Shown here: piece by piece, positions 52,440 to 61,696 of the stretch
How the letters are laid out: each line of letters opens with the position of its first letter
Position numbering within the stretch: the stretch's first letter is position 1
From: Bacillus sp. AFS006103
Lineage (GTDB): Bacteria; Bacillota; Bacilli; Bacillales; Cytobacillaceae
Length of the DNA stretch: 64,000 bases
NCBI GenBank assembly: GCA_002559145.1
Contig: NTXX01000078.1
Location: forward strand, 174,881-238,880
Direction of reading: 5' to 3'
The notes under the pieces: model-generated
The model's database searches: none
Told to the model about the DNA's origin: nothing
Seen by the model: only the letters and a program-made list of their open reading frames with translations
Translations under genes and position numbers: made by a program

Positions 52440-52620
52440 CCTATGTCCAACTCCCTTGAAGAATAATTATCTGACTTTATAAAATGTTTTGAAGATACCG
52501 TTATAATAGCATAAAGAATATATTAGGATAGCGAGCACAAAAATTTTCATAGTTTACTATCAGTATCTAATCCAGGAACCCGGTTAAAATGTTCTAGATG
52601 ACACCCTAAGTTCCAAATCC

Positions 52621-53787
52621 TTAAGAGTTTTTATGGTTGGCATACCACTGTTCAATTAAAGCCGCTGTCAATTTCCCTGTGTTAACAAGGTTTTCAATGC
52701 TTATACACTCTCTAAATGAATGGATATTTTGAAAACCTAGACCGAGTGTTATGCAGGTTAATCCATTTTCATTTAGTACATTTGTATCTGCACCACCCAA
52801 TGTTTCTGTTAAATAGGAATTCACCTTAATACTTTTCGCCGCTTCTTCTACTGTTTTCACTAAAATGTCATCCTTAGGAATATCAAACCCAAGATATTTC
52901 TTCTCAATTCTGACCTGCACCTTCCCACCGTTCTTTTCAGCCACTTGCTCCATCACTTCTTGCATCTGTTTCAGTTGAGCATCTAACTTCTCTTTTGAAA
53001 AACTACGCACTTCCCCGGCAATGGTTACACTTCCTGGAATAATCGATGTAAGTTCTCCACCCCTGATAATCCCGATATTTGCGAGCGTCTCATCATCAAT
53101 TTCACCAAGTCTCATTTTTGCCAATCCTTCGGCTGCAATCAGAATTGCACTATTCCCTTCCTCCGCATTTAGGGCAATATGAGCGGCCTTCCCTTGAACT
53201 TCCATCCAGATTCGGCTGCTGTAAGGTCCCTTTAGAATGATTTGGCCGACATCGCCGCTGCTGTCGAAAATATATCCAGTTTTACTTTTTGCTTTGCTGT
53301 AATCCATATAGGTTGCCCCGACAAGACCAGGCTGTTCATTGACGGTTAGGATAAATTCGATTGGACCATATGGAACCCCGCTGTCGATGATTGCCTGAAT
53401 CGCTTCTAAATAAGCGGCCAATGCGGCACGATCATCGGCACCCAAAATCGTCGTTCCGTCCGAATAAATGATGCCATCTTTAATAACTGGCTTTAAGCCT
53501 TCGGTTGGGAGAACGGTATCCATATGTGTTGAAAAAAATAACGGTGGGATTGTTAGATCTGTTCCTTCACGCCAGGCAATCAGGTTACCAACTTCTCCAT
53601 CAAAGTTTTCATGTGCGTTATCAAATTCCAAGGTAAAACCGAGTTTTGGCAGTGCGTCTTTTAGATACTCTGCCACAAGTTGTTCCTTTGTGCTTGGTGC
53701 ATTTATTTTTGCTAATTCTAAAAATAGCTCCTGTAATCGTTCTGCATTTACATATTCAGCAGCGCTGGTTACTTGATTCATTTTCAT
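52621..53787 (-). CDS. M20-family metallohydrolase in the hut cluster
   Basis: The 388-residue protein has the M20 metal-site motifs STHMDTV (His88, Asp90), GADDRAAL (Asp118), SSGDVG (Asp179) and a C-terminal NIHSF, and resembles peptidase T-like enzymes. The usual Glu-Glu pair is TVNEQPGLVGA here: Glu151 is the expected general base, but the second position is Gln152. It sits between hutI and hutH, where hutG would normally be, so it may act on formiminoglutamate or on histidine-containing dipeptides. GGAGGG precedes the ATG. It is probably co-transcribed with hutUI. Confidence 0.82.
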   Translation of the reverse strand: MKMNQVTSAAEYVNAERLQELFLELAKINAPSTKEQLVAEYLKDALPKLGFTLEFDNAHENFDGEVGNLIAWREGTDLTIPPLFFSTHMDTVLPTEGLKPVIKDGIIYSDGTTILGADDRAALAAYLEAIQAIIDSGVPYGPIEFILTVNEQPGLVGATYMDYSKAKSKTGYIFDSSGDVGQIILKGPYSSRIWMEVQGKAAHIALNAEEGNSAILIAAEGLAKMRLGEIDDETLANIGIIRGGELTSIIPGSVTIAGEVRSFSKEKLDAQLKQMQEVMEQVAEKNGGKVQVRIEKKYLGFDIPKDDILVKTVEEAAKSIKVNSYLTETLGGADTNVLNENGLTCITLGLGFQNIHSFRECISIENLVNTGKLTAALIEQWYANHKNS

Positions 53788-53815
53788 TTATATTCCCTCC
53801 TATGAATCTATTAAC

Positions 53816-55063
53816 TTACTGGCCGACGACGACTTTCCCGTTTTTGATAACTGTCTCAACGATATTTGTTCCAAGTTCGTAAGCGATGTGCTTATAAGTT
53901 GGTACATCCCAAATTTGCAGGTCAGCTATTTTTCCTGCTTGGACTACACCTCTATCATCGAGATCAAGTGCCTTTGCTCCTCCATACGTCGCTGCCTTTA
54001 TCGCTTCCTCGACTGAGAATTTATATAATTTGCACGCTAAATTAATAACAAACTGCATAGATTCTGTGTAGCATGCGGGACAGAGATCGGTTGCCAGTGC
54101 GATATTCATGCCCAAATCGAGCATCTCCCTAGCGTCAAATGGGCGCTTATGCTCCACTGCGAAATCTAATGCCGGCATTAATACTCCCGTTACATTTGCC
54201 TCTGCCAGTTTTTTCATGACTTCTACTGGTGTATAGTTTAAATGGTCTACTGATACCATTTTCATTTTTGCTGCTAAATCTGTTCCACCAATATAGGAGT
54301 AGGCATCGGCATGAATTTTTGGTTTCATCCCGTATTCCAAACCAGCTTTCAAGATGATTTCAGATTCTTCAGCGGTAAAATAGCCATCATCACACCAAAC
54401 ATCACAAAATTCCGCTAATCTCCGCTCGCCTACTTGCGGGATCATCTCGTTAATGATTACTCCAAGGTATTCACTTTTTGTTAAATTCTCAGGAAAACCA
54501 TGCGCTCCTAAAAATGTATTTAATACATCAAGAGGTGTTTCTTCATTCAGTCTCCTACTCACCTCTAGGATTTTAATCTCACTTTCAGTCGTTAATCCGT
54601 ATCCGCTTTTGCTTTCAACAGTGGTTATCCCATATTCAAGCATTTTCAGTACGCGCTTCTTTGATTGATTAAATAACTCATTTTCCGGGGTATTTCGTGT
54701 GAGTTCAACCGTTCTATTCGGACCGGTTGTGATCCCTAGTTTCGCCAACTTTTCGGGGGTATCTCCGGCTAGTTTTGCTGCATACTCTTCAACTCGTGTG
54801 CCAAAGAAAACTAAATGTGTGTGGGCATCAACAAATCCGGGGGCAACAACTTTTCCTGAGGCGTCAATGATAATTGATTGCCCTAAATCAAACTCTCTTT
54901 TAATCTCTGTTTCGGATCCAACACCAGCAATTTTGCCATCGTTAATGGCAATCCAGGCATTTTCAATGACTCCGAGATCGCCCATGCCTGCCCCAGTACA
55001 GGTAACGAGTTCCGCAGCATTGGTTATTAGTAAATCAATCTTTGTCTTCAACATAGTTTCCAC
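53816..55063 (-). CDS. hutI: Imidazolonepropionase
   Basis: The 415-residue enzyme has the amidohydrolase metal motif GFVDAHTHLVFFG and downstream HADAYSYIGG, VDHLNYT and ATDLCPACYTESM typical of HutI. It hydrolyses 4-imidazolone-5-propionate to formiminoglutamate, the third step of the pathway. GTG 55063 (GAGGAG nine bases upstream) was chosen over an earlier frame extension; ATG 55054 is possible. It is in the hut operon after hutU, with a 55141-55179 inverted repeat in the 129-base gap. Confidence 0.92.
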   Translation of the reverse strand: METMLKTKIDLLITNAAELVTCTGAGMGDLGVIENAWIAINDGKIAGVGSETEIKREFDLGQSIIIDASGKVVAPGFVDAHTHLVFFGTRVEEYAAKLAGDTPEKLAKLGITTGPNRTVELTRNTPENELFNQSKKRVLKMLEYGITTVESKSGYGLTTESEIKILEVSRRLNEETPLDVLNTFLGAHGFPENLTKSEYLGVIINEMIPQVGERRLAEFCDVWCDDGYFTAEESEIILKAGLEYGMKPKIHADAYSYIGGTDLAAKMKMVSVDHLNYTPVEVMKKLAEANVTGVLMPALDFAVEHKRPFDAREMLDLGMNIALATDLCPACYTESMQFVINLACKLYKFSVEEAIKAATYGGAKALDLDDRGVVQAGKIADLQIWDVPTYKHIAYELGTNIVETVIKNGKVVVGQ

Positions 55064-55192
55064 GATCCAACACTCCTCTCTTTTCAAAGTATTCTATGTA
55101 GATTTGTCCTTTAGCCATATGGCCTAAGTGTCAAGAATACATAGATAGAGATCCTACTTTTTTTAGAATCTCTACCTATATTTTTAAAAGTA

Positions 55193-56914
55193 TTAAGACT
55201 TTATGTTTTCAGGCTTTAAATCTTTCGGTCCAAACGTCGCCTTTGGTGACCACCATAATGGAATTTTGATGCTTTCCTTCGTAAGTTTCCCTTTTCCATT
55301 AGCAACATCTTGAGCCGTTTCATAACCGGCTTGGGCATGGCGGACAACACCAATTCCAGAGTCCACAGTCATCGCCACTTCCAACCTCATGTCCGATTCT
55401 GCTGTTCCATCTGCAACCATCGTTACCCCCGTATGGACCGCTTCACCCATTGAATAGTTCGCTTGCAGTGCAATAAGATCACACATACCTACGGCGTTCA
55501 ATAAACCATTCAATACCGGCCAGTCAGAGATGAGGTCCCCGCCATCTTTCATATTTTCAGACTCGAACGTCGGATTCACAATGGAACCGGAATCTAAGTT
55601 ATCTCGTGAGAATGCTACAGGACCGGCAAGCTCGCCGCGTCTGATCATATCATTTACTTCCAATGCAAATTCCTTGCGCTGACCAAAGCCCATGTAGCAA
55701 ATACGTGCAGGTAATGCTTCAATTGGAATATGCTCCTTAGCAAGCTTAATCCAACGGGTAACAAGTAGATCATCACTAAACTTCTCTAAGATCATATCGT
55801 CAATTTTTCTTAAATCCTCTGCTTCACCAGAGAGACAGATCCAGCGGAAAGGTCCACGGCCTTCACAGAAGAGCGGACGAATATATTCTGCTACGAATCC
55901 TGGAAGACGCTTGGCTTCCTTCGCATCCATACCTGCGTCCATACACTCTTTGCGATGACTAGTTCCATATTCAAATGAGTGGACACCTAAATCCATAAAT
56001 TTGATCAATGCTTTCAACTCACGGACCATCGTTTCCCGCGCTTTTTCTAAATAAAGGGTACGATTAGTATCACGAAGTTCATCTGCTTCCTGAACAGTGT
56101 AACCAGAAGGTAAGTAGGAAATTGGATCATGACCAGGAGTCATCGATGTGGAAATATCCGGCAGGAATCCTTTTTGAATGACTTCTTCAAAAATATCAGC
56201 TGCGTTACCAACGACTGCAATGCCTAGCGGCTTTCCTGCAGCAGCATATTCCTTGGCCAATACAATTGCTTCGTCCAATGAATCTACTAAAACATCAATA
56301 AATTTCTTTTCAATACGGCGCTTTATAATTTCCACATTCGAATCACATAGAATAGCCACACCGCCGTGCATGGTCATTGCTCTTGTCTGATTTCCGCCCA
56401 TTCCGCCAGCGCCAGCTGTTAGAAGAATTTTCCCAACTAGCGAGTCATCATAATGAAGGCGTGCAATCGCGGACAAAGTCTCAAATGTTCCTTGGATAAC
56501 ACCTTGTGTTCCGATATACTCCCAAGGGGCAGCTGTATAGTTCGCATACATTGTTAAGTTTTTATCTTGAAGATCGTAGAAAGTCGGCCAGTCTGCCTTC
56601 ATAATATTTGTTGTTGCCATTACAACCGTTGGGGCATATTTATGTGTTTTGAAGATTGCTACAGGCATACCTGATTGAACAACAAGTGTTTCGTTATCTT
56701 CAAGTTCTTTTAAAGATTTCACAATCGCATGGTAGGACTCCCAGTTACGTGCCGCTTTACCAATCCCACCATAAATGACAAGCTCTTCTGGTTTTTCAGC
56801 ATTCTCCATATTGTTTTCAAGCATTCTTAAAATCGCTTCTTGTCTCCAACCCTTACAACGAAGTACAGGACCTCTTTGCGCTTTCACTGAATATAAGATT
56901 TCCGGATTTGACAT
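55193..56914 (-). CDS. hutU: Urocanate hydratase
   Basis: The 573-residue protein has the NAD-binding region GKILLTAGAGGMGGNQTRAM and DMILEKFSDD...FGQRKEFALEVND, characteristic of HutU. It adds water to urocanate, the second step of histidine breakdown. The length agrees with the family. It is the first gene of the operon and follows a perfect sigma-54 promoter; GGAGGAAT precedes the ATG. Confidence 0.94.
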   Translation of the reverse strand: MSNPEILYSVKAQRGPVLRCKGWRQEAILRMLENNMENAEKPEELVIYGGIGKAARNWESYHAIVKSLKELEDNETLVVQSGMPVAIFKTHKYAPTVVMATTNIMKADWPTFYDLQDKNLTMYANYTAAPWEYIGTQGVIQGTFETLSAIARLHYDDSLVGKILLTAGAGGMGGNQTRAMTMHGGVAILCDSNVEIIKRRIEKKFIDVLVDSLDEAIVLAKEYAAAGKPLGIAVVGNAADIFEEVIQKGFLPDISTSMTPGHDPISYLPSGYTVQEADELRDTNRTLYLEKARETMVRELKALIKFMDLGVHSFEYGTSHRKECMDAGMDAKEAKRLPGFVAEYIRPLFCEGRGPFRWICLSGEAEDLRKIDDMILEKFSDDLLVTRWIKLAKEHIPIEALPARICYMGFGQRKEFALEVNDMIRRGELAGPVAFSRDNLDSGSIVNPTFESENMKDGGDLISDWPVLNGLLNAVGMCDLIALQANYSMGEAVHTGVTMVADGTAESDMRLEVAMTVDSGIGVVRHAQAGYETAQDVANGKGKLTKESIKIPLWWSPKATFGPKDLKPENIKS

Positions 56915-56965
56915 GAGTGATTCCTCCTAAGATAAATGTTGTATTGTTGTACTCACTTTTATATT

Positions 56966-56983
56966 TTGCAAGTACCGTGCCAA
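56966..56983 (-). promoter_or_regulatory. Sigma-54 promoter of hut operon
   Basis: On the minus strand TTGGCACGGTACTTGCAA matches the -24/-12 consensus TTGGCACNNNNNTTGCA at every defined base. The expected start site is about 43 bases before the hutU ATG. Confidence 0.88.
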
Positions 56984-57089
56984 TTTGGCCGAATTGGCTA
57001 AATTCTTCTTAATAAACACGCTAATAGCTGATTAAACAGTCTATTTGATTCTTCCTATCTATTAAAAGAAGGTTTGTTTTCCAAAACAA

Positions 57090-57188
57090 GCGCAGATACT
57101 TTTTGCATGGGTTATATTCATATCGTTCGACTTTGGATTTTTATATATAAAGGGTTACAACTTTATAAGTGCAGATAGATTTTGCGTG
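57090..57188. promoter_or_regulatory. Paired 20-base repeats, candidate activator sites
   Basis: GCGCAGATACTTTTTGCATG (57090-57109) and GTGCAGATAGATTTTGCGTG (57169-57188) match at 16 of 20 positions in direct orientation, 79 bases apart. They lie 107-222 bases upstream of the hutU sigma-54 promoter, the usual place for enhancer sites, and also in front of the divergent activator gene. The rest of this 351-base gap shows no gene. Confidence 0.6.
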
Positions 57189-57265
57189 CAGACTATTTTA
57201 AATTTTTCGAATAAATGTTATATTCTAAATGGTATTGCGAACTATTTATAGGGGGGCTGATAGAT

Positions 57266-58969
57266 TTGGTTGAAGAATCAATAGGGTCGATAATTAGAGG
57301 TTTTGTAGATGGAGTCATTGTATTAAACGATACCTACGAAATTTTATGGTATGACATCAATGCCGACATCCAATTAGACATTGAACTTGGCCTAAATTTC
57401 ATAGATCTGTTTCCTTGCAGCCACGAACAAATAATAACGAATGGGAAATTTCTGCTTACAGTTACCGAGAAAAAACTTATGGTGAAAGTTAAAAAGTTCA
57501 CCATGGATCATGATTATTTCATTCTCTGTGTTGAAGAAACTACGAATCTAACAGCAAATCTGAAAAATAGATTATATTGCCTTGAAAAAATTGTTGATAC
57601 GCTTAATGAAGGCGTTATGATGAGTGATCATGAAGGTAAGATTATCCTTTACAATGATGCCCAGGAAAAACTAGAGGGGTTAGAAAGCAGTGAAATTATT
57701 GGCAAGCATCTATGGTCAGTCTATAATTATAATCCGCAATATTCCGAGCATAAACATACATTTAAAACGGGAAAACCAATTTTCTCAAGGTATCGGGCTC
57801 ACTCCACTATAAATGGCGTTCCTAAGTATGTTAATTACAGTACGTTTCCTATCAAGAAGGATGGAGAAACGATTGCTGTTTTTTCACTAAGCACGAACGA
57901 ATCAAACCTCAAGGATCGGTTGCACCAAACCATTGAGCTTAAAAGGCAAAACGTTCATTCGGAATCAAATAATCGTCCAAATAAAAATGGCACCTCTTTT
58001 ACCTTTGATCATATTAAAGGCACTAGCCTTGCCTTAAAAAATTTAATCCATGAAGCGGAAAATATTTCAGTACATAATACAGACGTATTAATTGTCGGAG
58101 AAACTGGAACAGGGAAAGAGCTATTTGCCCAGAGCATGCACAATCACAGTCCCAGAGCAGCAAATCCCTTTGTTGCCATTAACTGTGCAGCCATTCCGGA
58201 AACCCTCTTGGAAAGCACCCTGTTCGGAACAGTGAAAGGAGCTTTTACGGGGGCGGCAAATCAAATAGGTCTGTTTGAATTTGCCAAGAATGGTACACTT
58301 TTTCTAGATGAAATTAACTCGATGCCCGTGACATTACAATCCAAGTTAATGAGAGTTCTGCAGGAACGTTTGGTTCGCAGGGTCGGTTCCAATGAAGTGA
58401 CACCTGTGGAGTGTACTGTTATTAGCGCATCCAACGAAGATCCGGAGAAACTGATTGAGGAAGGAAGGATGCGCCTTGACTTATTCTATAGAATTGCGCC
58501 CACAAGCCTATATATAACTCCCTTAAGGGAACGGACGGAGGATATACTATTTTTCATTGATTACTTTCTTCATACATTCCAGAAGAAGTTCAATAAACAA
58601 GTCCCAGCTCTATCTAAGACATTACTTTCCATGTTACTGCAATATCATTGGCCTGGGAACACACGTGAATTAGAGCATTTAATTGAGAATTTAATTATTA
58701 GGTTTGGTGATACGGAGCAGGCAATTGACGTTGAACATCTCCCTGCCTATATAAGGGGAAAAATCATTACCGATCAACCAAATAAAAATAAACAAAAGGA
58801 AATGAAAAAGCATCCATTTAAATCTATCTTTTCTACTTCCCAAGAACACTATATCCAGAAGGTTTTAGATGAAACAGAAGGGAACATCTCAAAAGCAGCC
58901 AAAAAGCTAGGAATCACCCGGCAAAGCCTGCAATATCATATTAAAAAACATGGTCTTAAAAAACAATAA
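57266..58969 (+). CDS. Sigma-54-dependent activator with PAS-like sensor, hut regulator
   Basis: The 567-residue regulator has an N-terminal sensor region including a PAS-like domain (about 105-205), an AAA+ domain with GETGTGKE (278-285) and GAFTGA (325-330), and a C-terminal Fis helix-turn-helix (NISKAAKKLGITRQSLQYHI), the layout of RocR. TTG 57266 is chosen because GGGGGG lies nine bases upstream; the in-frame ATG at 57215 lacks a ribosome site. It is divergent from hutU, which has a sigma-54 promoter and two candidate binding sites between them. I infer it senses histidine, urocanate or a related compound and activates hut. Confidence 0.85.
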   Translation: MVEESIGSIIRGFVDGVIVLNDTYEILWYDINADIQLDIELGLNFIDLFPCSHEQIITNGKFLLTVTEKKLMVKVKKFTMDHDYFILCVEETTNLTANLKNRLYCLEKIVDTLNEGVMMSDHEGKIILYNDAQEKLEGLESSEIIGKHLWSVYNYNPQYSEHKHTFKTGKPIFSRYRAHSTINGVPKYVNYSTFPIKKDGETIAVFSLSTNESNLKDRLHQTIELKRQNVHSESNNRPNKNGTSFTFDHIKGTSLALKNLIHEAENISVHNTDVLIVGETGTGKELFAQSMHNHSPRAANPFVAINCAAIPETLLESTLFGTVKGAFTGAANQIGLFEFAKNGTLFLDEINSMPVTLQSKLMRVLQERLVRRVGSNEVTPVECTVISASNEDPEKLIEEGRMRLDLFYRIAPTSLYITPLRERTEDILFFIDYFLHTFQKKFNKQVPALSKTLLSMLLQYHWPGNTRELEHLIENLIIRFGDTEQAIDVEHLPAYIRGKIITDQPNKNKQKEMKKHPFKSIFSTSQEHYIQKVLDETEGNISKAAKKLGITRQSLQYHIKKHGLKKQ

Positions 58970-59031
58970 CTAAAGAAATTGGTAAGGTACGAATTTTCTA
59001 CTTATTTTTGACTCATGGGTCGTTTATAAGT

Positions 59032-59087
59032 AAAAAAACCCGGATTTCGAACACTTTTTACGGTGTGTGCAAAATTCGGGTTTTTTT
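59032..59087. terminator. Bidirectional terminator
   Basis: AAAAAACCCGGATTT and AAAATTCGGGTTTTTTT pair with few mismatches around a long loop, between the activator gene and the convergent ATPase gene. Confidence 0.8.
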
Positions 59088-59093
59088 ACATGT

Positions 59094-59816
59094 TTACAAT
59101 ACCTTGCTTAAGAAGGCTTTTGTTCTGTCTTCTTTTGGGTGATCAAATAATTCAACTGGAACATTTTCTTCGACAATCAATCCGCCATCCATAAAAATCA
59201 CGCGATCGCCCACTTCTTTGGCAAAGCCCATTTCATGGGTGACGACTACCATTGTCATGCCCTCTTTAGCCAAGTCTTTCATAACCTCCAATACCTCACC
59301 GACCATTTCTGGGTCAAGTGCTGAGGTTGGTTCATCAAAAAGCATGATTTTTGGCTCCATGGCTAGTGCCCTTGCAATCGCAACACGCTGCTTTTGCCCC
59401 CCGGATAAAGAGTCGGGATAGGCATCCGCCTTTTCCTCTAAGCCGACTTTTCGTAAAAGCTCCAAACCCTTAGCTCTTGCTTTTTCTTTGGGAATATTTC
59501 TTACTTTCATGGGTGCGAGCATAATATTTTCAATGACTTTTTTATGCGGAAAAAGATTGAATTGCTGAAACACCATGCCCACTTCTGTTCTTACTTTATT
59601 GATGTCTGTGTTTTTATCAGTCAAATCGATGCCTTCAATTAAGACATGCCCACCCGTAATCGTTTCCAGCATATTTATGCAGCGAAGGAATGTTGATTTT
59701 CCGGAACCGGATGGTCCAATTACTACGACTACCTCTTGATTCTTAACCGTCACGTTGATGTCCTTGAGGACCTCGTTTTTACCAAAGGATTTTTTTAAAT
59801 TCTTCACCTGGATCAT
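59094..59816 (-). CDS. Polar amino-acid ABC transporter ATPase (copy 2)
   Basis: The 240-residue ATPase differs from copy 1 (48562-49284) only at Lys/Ile in RNIPKEKAR and Asp/Glu in KEDRTKAF. Over about 690 bases I count about 21 nucleotide differences, mostly silent. Walker A GPSGSGKST, signature LSGGQKQR and Walker B LFDEPTSALD are intact. Its ATG overlaps the permease stop by four bases. The likeness against the diverged partner genes points to gene conversion. Confidence 0.92.
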   Translation of the reverse strand: MIQVKNLKKSFGKNEVLKDINVTVKNQEVVVVIGPSGSGKSTFLRCINMLETITGGHVLIEGIDLTDKNTDINKVRTEVGMVFQQFNLFPHKKVIENIMLAPMKVRNIPKEKARAKGLELLRKVGLEEKADAYPDSLSGGQKQRVAIARALAMEPKIMLFDEPTSALDPEMVGEVLEVMKDLAKEGMTMVVVTHEMGFAKEVGDRVIFMDGGLIVEENVPVELFDHPKEDRTKAFLSKVL

Positions 59817-60469
59817 TCGGTTGCCAACCTCCTTTCAAGAAGATTTAACAAGAAGCTTAAGGAAAGTGTTAAAACAAGATAAATTACTGCTGCCGCAATA
59901 TACGGTTCCCAGACACGGAAATACTGTCCTTGCATCGCTCGTCCCCAATACATAAGTTCAGGAGCTGCAATTAAAGCTGCCAGCGATGACTCTTTGATTA
60001 AGACAATAAATTCATTTCCAAGTGGTGGAATCATCCGTTTAAAGGCTTGCGGAAGGATAATAAACCGCATAGCTTGTACATGATTCAACCCTAAAGAACG
60101 AGCTGCCTCCATCTGACCCCGATCAATCGATTGAATTCCTGCGCGGAAGATTTCAGCAATATATGCCGCAGCATTTAAAGATAAAGTAAGTATAGCAGCT
60201 AAAATGGGATTTGTTTTTCCTAGAAAAAGAGGTACAACGGCAAAATGGATTAATAATATTTGAACTAGTAACGGTGTGCCTCGAAAAAAGGTAATGTAAA
60301 TGGTAAAAGGCCAAGCGAGGAGCTTATTTTTCATAATTTTCCCTAATCCGACTAATAAGCCAAGAATGGTACCAATCAAAATACTGGCGATTGAAAGCCC
60401 AATGGTTAGTAGCGTTCCTTTAAGAAAAAAAGGAGCATACTCGACTAAAATATCCCAACGAAAATCCAT
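59813..60469 (-). CDS. Polar amino-acid ABC transporter permease (copy 2)
   Basis: The 218-residue permease has the same five-helix HisM/GlnP layout and the AARSLGLNHVQAMRFIILPQAF loop that contacts the ATPase. The central and C-terminal parts are well conserved with copy 1, and the N-terminal third differs most. AGGGGG precedes the ATG. It is separated from its binding-protein gene by a 100-base gap with a terminator. Confidence 0.9.
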   Translation of the reverse strand: MDFRWDILVEYAPFFLKGTLLTIGLSIASILIGTILGLLVGLGKIMKNKLLAWPFTIYITFFRGTPLLVQILLIHFAVVPLFLGKTNPILAAILTLSLNAAAYIAEIFRAGIQSIDRGQMEAARSLGLNHVQAMRFIILPQAFKRMIPPLGNEFIVLIKESSLAALIAAPELMYWGRAMQGQYFRVWEPYIAAAVIYLVLTLSLSFLLNLLERRLATE

Positions 60470-60521
60470 ACGTAAATCCCCCTATTAAACAACAAGCTAA
60501 TTATGCGTTTCTAACTAGCAA

Positions 60522-60558
60522 AAATTGCGTAACTGCTAAGTTAAGAGTTACGCAATTT
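60522..60558 (-). terminator. Partial terminator between binding protein and permease genes
   Basis: AAATTGCGTAACT and AGTTACGCAATTT form a perfect 13-base stem followed on the minus strand by TTGC. It should lower permease and ATPase expression relative to the binding protein; copy 1 lacks such a gap. Confidence 0.75.
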
Positions 60559-60569
60559 AATAAGCAATA

Positions 60570-61397
60570 TTACTGCTGATCCTTTAAGATCTGGGTATCC
60601 GGTTCTACTTTAAACCATTTCTTGTATACTTCTGCATACGTTCCGTTCTCAATAACCGCATTTACAGCCTTATCAAAATCTGCTTTAATCTTGCTTCCCT
60701 TTGGAAACATAAGTCCGTAAAATTCTTTAGCAAAAGCAGCTGAATCTTCAATTACAACAAAATTATCTTTCGGGTTGTTTTTTGCATATTCCTCGATAAC
60801 CGTGTTATCAGCAACTACAGCATCTGCTCCACCGCTTTTTAGTTCTAGGATTGCCAGATTATTATTTTCAAATTTTTTGATTTTATCACTATTTTTACCA
60901 AGAAGCCCTTCAACTGCTTCCTGTCCGGTAGTAGCATTCTGAACGGCAACTACTTTATTATTTTTTAAATCTGCTGCACTTTTAATATCACTATCTTTTG
61001 GTACTAAGATTTTGTTGGTAGATAAAAAGTATGGCACTGAAAAATCATAGCTTTGTTTTCTTTCATCGTTAATCGTGATTGCGGAAAGTCCTATGTCAGC
61101 AATTTTCTTATCTAATTCAACAAAAATCGGGTCCCATCCAACATGTTCAACCTTAATGTTATAGCCGGCTTCTTTTGCGACCGCATTGATAAAATCGATA
61201 TCAAACCCGACAACTTCCCCTTTATCTTGGTATTCAAACGGTGCATAGGCAGCATCTGTTACGACACGTAATGTTTTCTTTTCTGCATCCACACCCGTTG
61301 TTTTAGTACCACTTGTACTTTTACTTGTACCACAGGCTGAAAGTACTAAGAGAAGTGCCACCATTAATACAGTCGAAACTAATTTTAATTGCTTCAT
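60570..61397 (-). CDS. Polar amino-acid ABC transporter binding lipoprotein (copy 2)
   Basis: The 275-residue protein has a lipoprotein signal ending in LSAC (Cys22) and the family-3 binding fold (DAAYAPFEYQDKGEVVGFDIDFINAVAKEAG). It is homologous to copy 1 over its length, but clearly divergent, so ligand preference may differ. TTGGAGG precedes the ATG. The operon lies beside the hut regulator gene, which supports uptake of histidine or a related amino acid as a hypothesis. Confidence 0.9.
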   Translation of the reverse strand: MKQLKLVSTVLMVALLLVLSACGTSKSTSGTKTTGVDAEKKTLRVVTDAAYAPFEYQDKGEVVGFDIDFINAVAKEAGYNIKVEHVGWDPIFVELDKKIADIGLSAITINDERKQSYDFSVPYFLSTNKILVPKDSDIKSAADLKNNKVVAVQNATTGQEAVEGLLGKNSDKIKKFENNNLAILELKSGGADAVVADNTVIEEYAKNNPKDNFVVIEDSAAFAKEFYGLMFPKGSKIKADFDKAVNAVIENGTYAEVYKKWFKVEPDTQILKDQQ

Positions 61398-61625
61398 TTT
61401 TCTACCTCCAATATTTTTTCTAAAAAGTAATTTTTAAAAAGATTGATAATATTTTGAATATACATGATTATAACCTGTTTCGACTATATATTCAATAAAT
61501 TTAATATTTTACTATATTAATACTGTAATTAACTGAAGTGTTAAGCGTTTTAGAATAATAAAATAGGGTGATTTCCAATTTTAAGAAATGAATGAATTTA
61601 TTCCAAGTTAACGGGAATGATATTG

Positions 61626-61655
61626 GTTAGAATTTCCTACACAAGAAATTCTAAC
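61626..61655. promoter_or_regulatory. Perfect inverted repeat upstream of qNor gene
   Basis: GTTAGAATTTC and GAAATTCTAAC (11 bases each) flank an eight-base spacer, 41 bases before the qNor ATG. The size and position suit a dimeric repressor or a leader hairpin. It does not look like an FNR box (TGTGA-N6-TCACA). The rest of the 61398-61696 gap is AT-rich and shows no gene. Confidence 0.5.
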
Positions 61656-61696
61656 GAAGCTAAATAAATCAGGAAAATAAATTCGGAGGTGTATGC

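Noticed and set aside
57215..57265. ATG 57215 as start of the hut activator
   Set aside because: No ribosome site precedes it, while TTG 57266 has GGGGGG nine bases upstream.
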